Shown here: positions 40,961-50,526 of the stretch, piece by piece
Position numbering within the stretch: position 1 is the stretch's first letter
How the letters are laid out: every line of letters starts with the position of its first letter
From: an uncultured Pseudomonadales bacterium
GTDB taxonomy: Bacteria; Pseudomonadota; Gammaproteobacteria; Pseudomonadales; Porticoccaceae
DNA length: 64,000 bases
Assembly: GCA_943788445.1 (NCBI GenBank)
Contig: CALSQH010000006.1
Location: forward strand, 1-64,000
Direction: 5' to 3'
Notes under the pieces: generated by a model
What the model was told of the DNA's origin: nothing
The model's input: only the letters and a program-made list of their open reading frames with translations
Database searches by the model: none
Position numbers and translations under genes: made by a program

Positions 40961-42055
40961 TTGAGATACGCACAGATAACCGGTTGGGGTAAATATGCTC
41001 CACCACTGCTCATGACTAACGACGATATGGCAAAAATTGTCGATACCAGTGATGAATGGATTTTCTCCCGTTCGGGTATTCGTCAGCGTCATTACAGTCA
41101 TATATCCACCGGTGATATGGGGTGGATGGCAGCAGAGCAGGCATTGGCTGCCGCTGGCGTCGAAGCTGATGATATTGATCTAATTGTACTGGGTTCGACG
41201 ACTCCCGAGGAGATCTGCCCGAATACAGCCAGCTACATAATGAATAAATTAGGTGCGACTAAAGCGGCTGCTTTTGATTTGAACTCTGCCTGTACCAGCT
41301 GGTTTTACGCTTTAAATGCAGCTACAGATATGATCCGTGCTGCCTCTATCAACAGGGCTCTGGTGATCGGTTCTGAGCGGATTTCTCTGGCAATGGATTG
41401 GCAAAAACGTGAATCTTGTTTCCTGTTCGGTGATGGTGCGGGTGCGGTAGTTATTGAAGCTTCTGCAGAAGAGACCGGATTAATCGCGTCAAAAATGAGC
41501 TGTGTACCAGACAGTCGTGAGTGTTTACGACTTCCTGGATGGGGTTTATCGCCGACTCATTTGACTGAAGACTATTTTATCTCTCTTGATTTTGAGGGGC
41601 AGGAAATCTTTAAAAGCGCAGTAAAGGGTATGTTTGAGGCGATTGCCGATGTGCTCGAAAAGCAACATTTAACCGCTGAAGATATTGATCTGTTTATTCC
41701 CCATCAAGCCAATATTAGAATTATTCAAACCCTGGCAAAACGATTGAACTTTCCTATGGAAAAAGTCGTTGTTGCGATTGATGAATATGCCAATACCTCA
41801 GCTGCTTCGATTCCCCTGGCTCTCTGTGATGCTTTGCAGGAAGGGCGAGTTAAACCGGGCATGCGGATTCTCACCGCCACCTTTGGCGCGGGTCTTACCT
41901 GTGGCGCTGGCATTGTTAAATGGGGCGACAGGGTAGAGCCGATCGCCACATCCGACAAAAGCGTTGCTCCTTACGAGGGCACAGTTTTTGATTTAATGGC
42001 CGATAGTTTTGTTCACTACGGTATCGACGCCAAACACTTATTAAGTAAAGGGTAA
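40961..42055 (+). CDS. Beta-ketoacyl-ACP synthase III-like protein
   Basis: Cys-His-Asn triad motifs DLNSACTSWFYAL, FIPHQANIRII, DEYANTSAASIPLAL; probable TTG start at 40961 (ORF open from 40910). Confidence 0.88.
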   Translation: MRYAQITGWGKYAPPLLMTNDDMAKIVDTSDEWIFSRSGIRQRHYSHISTGDMGWMAAEQALAAAGVEADDIDLIVLGSTTPEEICPNTASYIMNKLGATKAAAFDLNSACTSWFYALNAATDMIRAASINRALVIGSERISLAMDWQKRESCFLFGDGAGAVVIEASAEETGLIASKMSCVPDSRECLRLPGWGLSPTHLTEDYFISLDFEGQEIFKSAVKGMFEAIADVLEKQHLTAEDIDLFIPHQANIRIIQTLAKRLNFPMEKVVVAIDEYANTSAASIPLALCDALQEGRVKPGMRILTATFGAGLTCGAGIVKWGDRVEPIATSDKSVAPYEGTVFDLMADSFVHYGIDAKHLLSKG

Positions 42056-42060
42056 TTCCA

Positions 42061-45000
42061 ATAGCCACTCCATCATTTGTCCATTTGAGACTGCATTCTG
42101 AATACTCCTTAGTCGATGGACTAGTGAGAATTAAGCCGTTGGCAAAACTTGCTGCCGAACTCGGTATGCCAGCGGTCGCCCTGACTGACTTTAATAATTT
42201 CTTTGGCGCGGTAAAGTTTTATAAGGCCACTCAGGCGGCCGGCGTTAAGCCGATTATCGGTGCAGACTTACTGGTACTCGATGAGAGCGGTGAGGGAACG
42301 CCAACCCAATTGTTGCTGTTGGTCAAAGATCAGGTTGGTTATGCCAATTTGACCAAGCTGATTTCCAAAGCCTATCAGCAAGGGCAGCGCCAAGGCGTTC
42401 CCTATATCAAGAAATCCTGGTTGGGCGAATTTAGCGAAGGATTAATCGCTCTCTCCGGTGGTCGATGTGGTGAGGTTGGCGTGGCATTGGTCTCTGGGCG
42501 ACGCGCCGATGCAGTCGTGGCTCTGGAAGAGTTTGTCGCTTTGTTCGGCGACCGTTTTTATCTCGAGATTCAGCGCACGGGGCGTGCCGAAGAGGAAGAT
42601 TATCTGCACGCGGCAGTGGGACTTGCTGCGCAGCTCAACTGTCCGGTTGTCGCGACCAATGATGTACGCTTTTTGTCGGCCAATGAATTTGAAGCACATG
42701 AAGCGCGCGTCTGTATTCATGAGGGGCGGGCGCTGGACGATCCGCGACGCGAGCGGCGCTATTCAGAGCAACAGTATTTGCGCAGTCCTGACGAGATGTG
42801 CGCGCTGTTTGCGGATATCCCAGAGGCCCTTGAAAACAGTGTTGATATCGCCAAGCGTTGCACGCTAGAAATACGGCTGGGTGAGTACTTTCTGCCGGAC
42901 TATCCGATTCCTGACGGGATGACTATGGATGAGTTCTTTACGCTCGAATCGGAAAAAGGGCTGCGCGAGCGCTTAGAGGTTCTCTACGATACCAGCGCCG
43001 ACGATTTTCCCGAGGTGCAAAAGCGCTATGCAGAGCGCCTAAAGTTTGAGCTTAAAATCATTATTCAGATGGGTTTTCCCGGCTATTTTTTGATTGTTAT
43101 GGATTTTATCGGCTGGGCTAAAACTAATCTTATCCCAGTCGGTCCGGGCCGGGGTTCCGGTGCGGGTTCGCTAGTGGCCTACGCGTTAAAAATTACCGAT
43201 CTCGACCCTTTAGAATACGATTTACTGTTTGAGCGATTTCTCAATCCAGAGCGGGTTTCGATGCCCGATTTCGATATCGATTTTTGCATGGAAGGCCGTG
43301 ACCGAGTCATTGCCTATGTAGCTGAACAGTACGGTCGCGATGCTGTATCGCAAATTGTCACATTCGGTACCATGGCTGCCAAGGCGGTGGTGCGCGATGT
43401 TGCTCGAGTACAGGGTAAGTCCTACGGTCTTGCCGATAAACTCTCCAAATTAATTCCCTTTGAAGTAGGAATGACCCTTGAGAAAGCCGTCGAACAGGAG
43501 GAGTCTTTAAAAGAGTTTCTTGAGCAGGATGATGAGGCCTCTGAAATTTGGGGCATGGCTCTGCAGCTCGAAGGCGTCTCACGAAACTGCGGCAAGCACG
43601 CGGGTGGTGTGGTTATTGCCCCCACAGTGATCACCGATTTCTCACCCATCTATTGCGATGAAACCGGGGCAGGGGTGGTCACCCAGTTCGATAAGAACGA
43701 TGTTGAAGATGCAGGGTTGGTCAAATTCGACTTTTTGGGTCTTCGCACTCTGACCATCATTGATTGGGCCGTGCGCATGATCAATGTCGATCGCAGTGAG
43801 GTCGGTGAAGATCTTTTGGAAATTGACAAGATTCCACTAGACGATAAAGCCACTTATGAACTGATGCAGCGTGCAGAGACCACTGCTGTATTCCAGCTCG
43901 AATCGCGGGGCATGAAAGAGCTGATCCGTAAACTGGGCCCGGATCGCTTTGAAGATATTATTGCACTGGTAGCCCTGTTTCGCCCAGGGCCACTCCAGTC
44001 GGGAATGGTCGACGACTTTATTAATCGTAAGAAGGGCCGCGCTGAGGTTAGTTATCCCCATTCTCAATATCAGCACGATTGCCTGAAGCCAGCACTTGAG
44101 CCCACCTATGGCATTATTCTCTATCAAGAGCAGGTGATGCAGATTGCTCAGGAAATGGGCGGCTATACCCTCGGTGGTGCGGACTTACTGCGCCGAGCTA
44201 TGGGTAAGAAAAATGCCGATGAGATGGCTAAACAGCGCGATTTATTTATGCAGGGCGCAGTTGAAAAGGGCTTTGAAAAAGACCTTGCATCGAATATTTT
44301 CGACCTTATGGAAAAGTTCGCAGGCTATGGTTTTAACAAGTCCCACTCAGCCGCTTACGCGTTGGTCGCCTACCAAACAGGCTGGCTGAAATGCCATTAT
44401 CCGGCTCAGTTTATGGCCGCAACCATTTCATCGGATATGGACAAAACCGACAAGGTCGTAACCTTTATTGATGAGTGCCGCTCTATGGGGCTAACGCTAT
44501 TACCCCCAGATGTGAATTGCGGGCAGTTCCAGTTTAGTGTCGATGAGCAAAATAATGTTATCTATGGGCTCGGTGCAATCAAAGGGTTGGGCGAAGGGCC
44601 GGTTGGAAATATTCTTGCCGCGCGAAATGAGGGCGGTGCTTTTAAAGATATCTTTGATTTCTGTGCTCGAGTGGATGGTCGAAAAGTTAATAAGCGCGCC
44701 CTCGAAGCATTAATCCGCAGCGGCTCATTTGATGAGATTGGACCTGAGGGTGAAATTGGTTATCGCCGCGCTGTAATGCTTGCTGCAATGGATGAGGCGG
44801 TCAAACTGGCCGAGCAACACGCGCGCAATACCAGCAGTGGTATGGGAGATCTTTTTGGTGACACGATCGTTGAAAGCGCATCGGATATTAATTACAACAG
44901 TTACAACGCTGCTCGCACAATGTCATCTAAAGAAAGGCTTAACGGTGAGCGAGACACGCTTGGTTTATATCTGACCGGTCATCCTATCGATGAGTACGAA

Positions 45001-45564
45001 GACGAGTTGTCGCGTATGCATCCTAATCGTATTTCGGCGCTGCGGCCTGGCAAGGCGAGTACAACAATTTCCGGTATGGTTGTCGCCATGCGGGTAATGA
45101 AGAATAAGCGTGGTGAGAATTTTGCATTCTTAACATTGGACGACAAGAGCGGGCGCTTAGAAGTCTCGGTATTTGCCGAGAAGTACAATGCCTATCGTGA
45201 AATACTGGTCAAAGATGCTCTGTTAGTGATTCAGGGTGGGGTTTCAGAAGATAGCTTTACCGGTGGCCTAAAGATGCTCGCTGAATCGATTCAGTCTATC
45301 TACGAAGCTCGTTGCAGCAAGATTAGTAGTCTTCAGCTATCGGTTGCTTGTGATCCTGACAACCAGCAGTGGGTGGATCGTTTACATAATTCCCTAAGTA
45401 CCTATAAGGATGGTAACTGCCGTCTTGAGGTCCATTACGCCCTTCCCAGTGCTAAAGGCTGTCTTAAACTGGGTAGTCAGTGGCGAATTCAGCCTCGGGA
45501 TGAGCTGATAAGCCGGCTGCGTGATGAATTTGGTAAGAATAGTGTCAAACTCAACTATGATTAA
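42061..45564 (+). CDS. dnaE: DNA polymerase III subunit alpha
   Basis: PHP domain, YxxxxGFPGYFLIVMDFIGWAK, GPGRGSGAGSLVAYALKITDLDPL, PDFDIDFC; N-terminal homology begins at ATA 42061 (xATPSFVHLRLHSEYSLVDG); ORF track starts at TTG 42085. Confidence 0.96.
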   Translation: MATPSFVHLRLHSEYSLVDGLVRIKPLAKLAAELGMPAVALTDFNNFFGAVKFYKATQAAGVKPIIGADLLVLDESGEGTPTQLLLLVKDQVGYANLTKLISKAYQQGQRQGVPYIKKSWLGEFSEGLIALSGGRCGEVGVALVSGRRADAVVALEEFVALFGDRFYLEIQRTGRAEEEDYLHAAVGLAAQLNCPVVATNDVRFLSANEFEAHEARVCIHEGRALDDPRRERRYSEQQYLRSPDEMCALFADIPEALENSVDIAKRCTLEIRLGEYFLPDYPIPDGMTMDEFFTLESEKGLRERLEVLYDTSADDFPEVQKRYAERLKFELKIIIQMGFPGYFLIVMDFIGWAKTNLIPVGPGRGSGAGSLVAYALKITDLDPLEYDLLFERFLNPERVSMPDFDIDFCMEGRDRVIAYVAEQYGRDAVSQIVTFGTMAAKAVVRDVARVQGKSYGLADKLSKLIPFEVGMTLEKAVEQEESLKEFLEQDDEASEIWGMALQLEGVSRNCGKHAGGVVIAPTVITDFSPIYCDETGAGVVTQFDKNDVEDAGLVKFDFLGLRTLTIIDWAVRMINVDRSEVGEDLLEIDKIPLDDKATYELMQRAETTAVFQLESRGMKELIRKLGPDRFEDIIALVALFRPGPLQSGMVDDFINRKKGRAEVSYPHSQYQHDCLKPALEPTYGIILYQEQVMQIAQEMGGYTLGGADLLRRAMGKKNADEMAKQRDLFMQGAVEKGFEKDLASNIFDLMEKFAGYGFNKSHSAAYALVAYQTGWLKCHYPAQFMAATISSDMDKTDKVVTFIDECRSMGLTLLPPDVNCGQFQFSVDEQNNVIYGLGAIKGLGEGPVGNILAARNEGGAFKDIFDFCARVDGRKVNKRALEALIRSGSFDEIGPEGEIGYRRAVMLAAMDEAVKLAEQHARNTSSGMGDLFGDTIVESASDINYNSYNAARTMSSKERLNGERDTLGLYLTGHPIDEYEDELSRMHPNRISALRPGKASTTISGMVVAMRVMKNKRGENFAFLTLDDKSGRLEVSVFAEKYNAYREILVKDALLVIQGGVSEDSFTGGLKMLAESIQSIYEARCSKISSLQLSVACDPDNQQWVDRLHNSLSTYKDGNCRLEVHYALPSAKGCLKLGSQWRIQPRDELISRLRDEFGKNSVKLNYD

Positions 45565-45573
45565 ATTAGCCCA

Positions 45574-45588
45574 AGATAATAATTATCA
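45574..45588. promoter_or_regulatory. Fur-box-like 7-1-7 palindrome upstream of accA
   Basis: AGATAAT-A-ATTATCA; one mismatch to TGATAATNATTATCA. Confidence 0.35.
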
Positions 45589-45693
45589 ATGTAATTAAAA
45601 TTAGTTTGATATAACAGATGCCTAGCGTAGATTTTTATAAGTGTTAGAATGCGCACAGCCCCCAATTTGGCAAAATACGAGACTTCTATACCC

Positions 45694-46647
45694 ATGAATT
45701 TGAACTATCTCTCTTTTGAGCAGCCGATAGCTGAGCTTGAAGCAAAGATTGAAGAATTACAGCTGGTCGGCAATGACAACGATCTAAATATTGCCGACGA
45801 AGTAAACAAGTTACGCGATAAGTCACAGAAGTTAACAGAAGGCATTTATGCCAAGTTAACCCCTTGGCAGATCGTCCAGGTTGCTCGCCATCCGCAGCGC
45901 CCCTATGCCCTCGATTATATTCAACGAATCTTTACCGACTTCGAAGAAATGCACGGTGATCGCCACTTTGGTGATGACAATGCGATTGTCGGTGGAGTTG
46001 CCCGCCTAAATGGCAAGCCAGTCATGGTTATTGGTGAAGAAAAAGGTCGTGGCGTCAACGAAAAAGTTATGCGTAACTTCGGTATGCCCAAACCAGAGGG
46101 CTATCGTAAAGCACTGCGGTTGATGGAGACTGCTGAGCGATTTAAGTTGCCGGTTATCACCTTGATTGACACCCCGGGTGCCTATCCGGGTATCGACTCG
46201 GAAGAGCGTAATATCTCTGAGGCTATCGCCCGCAATCTGGCGGTGATGTCGCGTCTTAAAACACCAATTATCTGCACCGTAATAGGTGAGGGTAGTTCTG
46301 GTGGTGCACTGGCTATTGGTGTTGGTGACAAGCTCAATATGCTCCAGTACAGTACCTATTTTGTTATATCTCCTGAAGGCTGTGCAAATATTATCTGGAA
46401 AACCAGTGAGAAAGCACCGCTTGCAGCTGAAGCTATGGGTGTTACTTCTGGCAATCTTGAAATGTTGGGTATTGTCGATCAAACCATTCCAGAGCCTATG
46501 GGTGGCGCGCATCGTGATATTGAAACCATGTGTACAACATTAAAAGACAGCTTGAGTCGCCAACTTGATGAGTTGTCATCAGTTCCCGTCGATGAGCTTT
46601 TGGAAAAACGTTTTGAACGGCTGATGTCCTATGGTCGTCCGGACTAA
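45694..46647 (+). CDS. accA: Acetyl-CoA carboxylase carboxyltransferase subunit alpha
   Basis: [50 protein letters not shown]; start ATG 45694. Confidence 0.97.
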   Translation: MNLNYLSFEQPIAELEAKIEELQLVGNDNDLNIADEVNKLRDKSQKLTEGIYAKLTPWQIVQVARHPQRPYALDYIQRIFTDFEEMHGDRHFGDDNAIVGGVARLNGKPVMVIGEEKGRGVNEKVMRNFGMPKPEGYRKALRLMETAERFKLPVITLIDTPGAYPGIDSEERNISEAIARNLAVMSRLKTPIICTVIGEGSSGGALAIGVGDKLNMLQYSTYFVISPEGCANIIWKTSEKAPLAAEAMGVTSGNLEMLGIVDQTIPEPMGGAHRDIETMCTTLKDSLSRQLDELSSVPVDELLEKRFERLMSYGRPD

Positions 46648-46681
46648 AAGTTATGGCGATTGTCGAATAATGCTATAACGA

Positions 46682-46712
46682 AAAAAACCGCGTTCTAATA
46701 CGCGGTTTTTTT
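46682..46712 (+). terminator. accA terminator
   Basis: AAAAAACCGCG-TTCTAATA-CGCGGTTTTTTTT. Confidence 0.88.
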
Positions 46713-46744
46713 TCGTCTCTTAAATTGTTAAAAGGGCAGCGGTT

Positions 46745-47452
46745 TTAACTTTCCACCAATAATGAAATTGCCGCTAGAGCCTCTGGGTCTTTAGACTTGA
46801 GCTTGTTGGCAATATGGTGTTGAAAAAAGTAGCGAAACTCATCACTTTTTTCAGCTTCAAACAAACAGTCGTCACCGGGCAGTACTGGGGTGTTATAAAT
46901 TTTTGTGTCATCAATCAGCATGGCTGAGACTGTGCCGTCTTGAAATAATCGCCAGCTGACAACTTCTTTGAGCGTGATACTTTTAAATTTATCGGCGGAT
47001 AGTACGGCGTGAGTTCCTATGGTATCGGGTATTTCCTGAATAATCTCCAGTTCCGAGTCACATTGGTATTCGTAGTAATCAGCAGCAGTTTCCAATTCAA
47101 CAATCTTGTGAAGGGGTGCGCTGTAAAAAAGCTCATCAACGCCTTCGTCGTAATAACCCTGCCACTGGCCATTCAGTGGATCGTTGATCTCGTCACAGGC
47201 AATAAGATTGTCGAGCCATGGAACCAGACCTACAACTTCTCCACTTGAGCGTAAGCCCCAAGCGAGAACTTTGATTGAAAACAATTTGTCTTGATTCTCA
47301 GCGTTGCAATAGAGCATCTCAAGACCATCGAGTTCAGGGGCGATACGTATAAGTTTATTGCTGAGACTGTCGGAAAGGGGCTTGCGTGTAAAAATATCAA
47401 TTACGTTGTCGTGACTATTAGAATTCACTGATTTAGACATCGATGTGGACAT
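46745..47452 (-). CDS. Conserved-looking hypothetical protein
   Basis: 235 aa ORF, no recognised motif; divergent from epmC. Confidence 0.7.
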   Translation of the reverse strand: MSTSMSKSVNSNSHDNVIDIFTRKPLSDSLSNKLIRIAPELDGLEMLYCNAENQDKLFSIKVLAWGLRSSGEVVGLVPWLDNLIACDEINDPLNGQWQGYYDEGVDELFYSAPLHKIVELETAADYYEYQCDSELEIIQEIPDTIGTHAVLSADKFKSITLKEVVSWRLFQDGTVSAMLIDDTKIYNTPVLPGDDCLFEAEKSDEFRYFFQHHIANKLKSKDPEALAAISLLVES

Positions 47453-47532
47453 GGCTACTTCTCCTTATCTGACTTGTAAGAGAACCTTGTTGCACTACAT
47501 AAGGTACCGCAGAATATTAAAAAGCACAACAC

Positions 47533-47564
47533 TTTGTGCTGTATAACTAAAACGTCTATATAAT
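47533..47564 (+). promoter_or_regulatory. Candidate epmC promoter
   Basis: TTTGTG/TTGTGC and consensus TATAAT at 47559-47564. Confidence 0.4.
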
Positions 47565-47608
47565 CGCGTCTCTAGGGCCGATAAAAATATGGGTGTAAGT
47601 CAGTTCTT

Positions 47609-48187
47609 ATGAACTTAGTGATAGCAGATGATTTGCGTTTAAACCGCATTGTTGACGTATTCGATAGGCTTTTTTCCGACCAATTTAACACTCGCTTGCA
47701 GGGTGGTGCGGCCGAGCCTATTTATATCCCCGCAGGTGATCTTGCCGATGGCTACGAAATTTGTGACTATCACCGACTGTATTTTCGGGAAGACTATTTT
47801 TCCAGTGCGCTGCATGAGTCTGCACACTGGTGTATTGCGGGTTCTGAGCGGCGTCTTCAAGTGGACTTTGGCTATTGGTATAACCCCGATGGTCGCAGTC
47901 AACAGCAGCAGAGGGTATTTGAGCGTGCCGAGACAAAACCTCAGGCTCTGGAGTGGATGTTTTCGCTCGCCTGTGGGCAAAAGTTTAGTATCAGTGCAGA
48001 TAACCTTGCTTCGGATTTGGGGGCTAGCGAGGACTTTATTCACGCGGTTGTCCAGCAGGCTCAAGATTGGTGCTGTGGTAGCCCAATGCCACCTCGCGGT
48101 GACCAGTTTCTGCAAGCTCTGATGGACCAGTTTGAGAAAACCGACATTAAGTGTGTAAAGCAATATCAACAGGCTAAACTTGTTTAA
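47609..48187 (+). CDS. epmC: Elongation factor P hydroxylase
   Basis: IADDLRLNRIVDVFDRLFSDQFNTRLQGGAAEPIYIP ... ALHESAHWCIAGSERRLQVDFGYWYNPDGR. Confidence 0.9.
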   Translation: MNLVIADDLRLNRIVDVFDRLFSDQFNTRLQGGAAEPIYIPAGDLADGYEICDYHRLYFREDYFSSALHESAHWCIAGSERRLQVDFGYWYNPDGRSQQQQRVFERAETKPQALEWMFSLACGQKFSISADNLASDLGASEDFIHAVVQQAQDWCCGSPMPPRGDQFLQALMDQFEKTDIKCVKQYQQAKLV

Positions 48188-48238
48188 TATCAAATCAAAG
48201 GACTAACTACAGAAACGCAGGATCGCGGAGAAAAACCT

Positions 48239-49144
48239 ATGCAGACTTACTTGATAGACTCATCAATTTATATATTTCGCAGCTATTTTTCGCTGCCGGA
48301 TAACTGGCGCGCCCTCGACTCAGGGCACCCGACCAATGCTGTTTATGGTTTTACCGGATTTCTGCTCGATCTGCTGCGCAATAAAAATCCCGAATACCTT
48401 TTTTGTGCTTTTGACGAAAGTCTGCGTACGGGTTTTCGTCATGATCTGTGCCCCGATTACAAAGCCAACCGTGAATTGCCCGATGAAGCTCTTGCTTTCC
48501 AACTAAATGCCTGTCGACAGCTGTGTCGTGTACTGGGTATAGCTGAGATGGCTTCAGAAACTTATGAGGCTGATGATTTGATCGCCGCGGTGGCGCAACA
48601 GTCGCGCTCGGAAAATGCTCAGCCAGTCGTGGTTACCAGAGATAAAGATCTGACGCAGATTATTCAGTCAGATGATCTTTACTGGGATTTTGGTAAGGCA
48701 CCGCCAAAGACTCAACGTCAAGTGGAGAAGGACCTAGAATTAAGCTGCCATCAGATGGCCGACTTTCTCGCACTTACCGGGGATAGCAGTGATAATATTG
48801 CTGGTGTGCCCGGTGTCGGTGCTAAGACTGCCAGGCAGCTGCTTATGCACTATGCGGATATACAGACGATACTAGAACACCTTGATCAGCTTCAGGATCT
48901 ACCGATTCGTGGCGCATCTAAGTTGGCCGACAAATTAGATAAGGCTCGCGATCAGTTATTACTGTCCCGCAAGCTGGCAACTATCGTTACTGATATTGGC
49001 GAGGCACCGGATCTATCGCAGATTGTCTGGCAGGGCATACATCAAGATGCCTTTGCATTGTTTTGCGATGAGATGGGTTTTGGTAATAGCTTCAATGCCC
49101 GTGCCGCTCAATTGCGTGCTCGGCAGACAGAAACCATTTGGTAA
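48239..49144 (+). CDS. 5'-3' exonuclease / flap endonuclease-like (ExoIX/PolA N-domain family)
   Basis: YLIDSSIYIFRSYFSLP; TRDKDLTQII; LTGDSSDNIAGVPGVGAKTARQLL. Confidence 0.92.
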   Translation: MQTYLIDSSIYIFRSYFSLPDNWRALDSGHPTNAVYGFTGFLLDLLRNKNPEYLFCAFDESLRTGFRHDLCPDYKANRELPDEALAFQLNACRQLCRVLGIAEMASETYEADDLIAAVAQQSRSENAQPVVVTRDKDLTQIIQSDDLYWDFGKAPPKTQRQVEKDLELSCHQMADFLALTGDSSDNIAGVPGVGAKTARQLLMHYADIQTILEHLDQLQDLPIRGASKLADKLDKARDQLLLSRKLATIVTDIGEAPDLSQIVWQGIHQDAFALFCDEMGFGNSFNARAAQLRARQTETIW

Positions 49145-49180
49145 AAGTGGATTAAAAAAAGAAACAATTGTGGGGATCTT

Positions 49181-50326
49181 ATGCTGAAAATTGTAGCCGA
49201 CCAAAATATGTTGATGGTTGACGAATTATTTGGCCATCTGGGCAGTATTGAATATATTCCAGGCCGTCAAATTACCACGGCCGATATTGCTGATGCGGAT
49301 GTGCTTTTAGTTCGCTCAGTTACTAGAGTTGATGAGCCCCTTTTGAAGGGCTCATCAGTGGCCTTTGTCGGTTCGGCTACGATTGGCACGGATCATGTCG
49401 ATCAAGACTATTTGCAGCAGAGGGGTATTCGCTTTGCTCATGCGCCAGGCTGTAATGCCAATGCGGTGGTCCAATACGATCTTTCGGTATTGAGTAATCT
49501 TCAGTCAGATTGGCTCAACTGTACTTTGGGTATTGTTGGTTGCGGTAATGTCGGCGGTCGGGTCTATCGAATGCTAAAAAATCTCGGTGTGAAATGCCGT
49601 GTTTACGATCCATTCCTTACTCTTGCGGATAACCCGGATTTGGTCGATTTCGACACCCTATTGACGGCAGATATTATCTGCCTGCATACGCCCCTAACCA
49701 CTGATGGGGAATTTCCCACGAAACATCTATTTAATGCTGATGTACTGGCTCGGCTCGCAGAAAATACTCTGTTAATTAATGCCGGTCGCGGAGCGGTAAT
49801 TGATAATGCCGCGCTTCTGAGTCTTTTGGAAACAGGTTCAAAACTGCGTGTGGCTCTGGATGTTTGGGAGCCTGAGCCTAATGTTAATTGTCAGCTTTTA
49901 GAGCGAGTTCAACTGGCAACGCCGCATATTGCCGGGTACAGTCGCGAGGGTAAGGTTCGTGGTACCGAGATGCTTGCTGAGGCTTTTTATCAGTGGCGCG
50001 AAGGTAGAACTTTAGACTTGAAGGAAGACGCATTAACTGAATTCGAGGGGATTAGTCTTCGTGGTGAAAGCTTGTCGAAGATTATCTTGGCGTCCTACGA
50101 TGTTGCCGATGATGATCGGCGAATGCGCGAGGCTATGATGTGCGAGGGTAGTGAACGCGAGGCTAGTAATAGTCCCACTGAGCGTAAATCAGGTTCGGTA
50201 GAATCTGTTGCTGAGGCCTTTGACAGGCTGCGCAAAGAGTATCCCCAGCGCCATGAGTTTAGTTATTTTAGCGCTGAGGTGCCGGAATACCTGAGAGAGA
50301 AAGTAAGGCTACTGGGATTTATCTGA
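49181..50326 (+). CDS. pdxB: 4-phosphoerythronate dehydrogenase
   Basis: KIVADQNMLMVDELFGHLGSIEYIPGRQI; LGIVGCGNVGGRVYRML; HIAGYSREGKVRGTEM. Confidence 0.95.
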   Translation: MLKIVADQNMLMVDELFGHLGSIEYIPGRQITTADIADADVLLVRSVTRVDEPLLKGSSVAFVGSATIGTDHVDQDYLQQRGIRFAHAPGCNANAVVQYDLSVLSNLQSDWLNCTLGIVGCGNVGGRVYRMLKNLGVKCRVYDPFLTLADNPDLVDFDTLLTADIICLHTPLTTDGEFPTKHLFNADVLARLAENTLLINAGRGAVIDNAALLSLLETGSKLRVALDVWEPEPNVNCQLLERVQLATPHIAGYSREGKVRGTEMLAEAFYQWREGRTLDLKEDALTEFEGISLRGESLSKIILASYDVADDDRRMREAMMCEGSEREASNSPTERKSGSVESVAEAFDRLRKEYPQRHEFSYFSAEVPEYLREKVRLLGFI

Positions 50327-50501
50327 GATTTTTAATCTCGTCGAAAGCCTCGACAATCATAGCTTCGGTAATCGGTATTTCTCGACCATTCTCATCAATA
50401 ATGGCCGCGCCATTTAAGCTTGCCGTTGATGATTTAGTATCGTCTGTACCCGCTTTTTTGTTGGTTTTAGGCTTAGCCTCTTGCGAATCTTTTCTCGACA
50501 A
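50319..50501 (-). CDS. Small hypothetical protein (60 aa)
   Basis: Lys-rich N-terminus plus ordered-looking AAIIDENGREIPITEAMIVEAFDEIKNLR; overlaps the 3' end of pdxB by 8 bp. Confidence 0.55.
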   Translation of the reverse strand: MSRKDSQEAKPKTNKKAGTDDTKSSTASLNGAAIIDENGREIPITEAMIVEAFDEIKNLR

Positions 50502-50526
50502 AATTCGACCCCCTCAAATTAGTTAT

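Noticed and set aside
46006-46512. 168-aa ORF antisense to accA
   Set aside because: AccA frame is fully supported; antisense frame is composition-driven.
47639-48193. 184-aa minus-strand and 157-aa alternative-frame ORFs over epmC
   Set aside because: EpmC frame carries the conserved motifs; the others are overlapping open frames without signatures.
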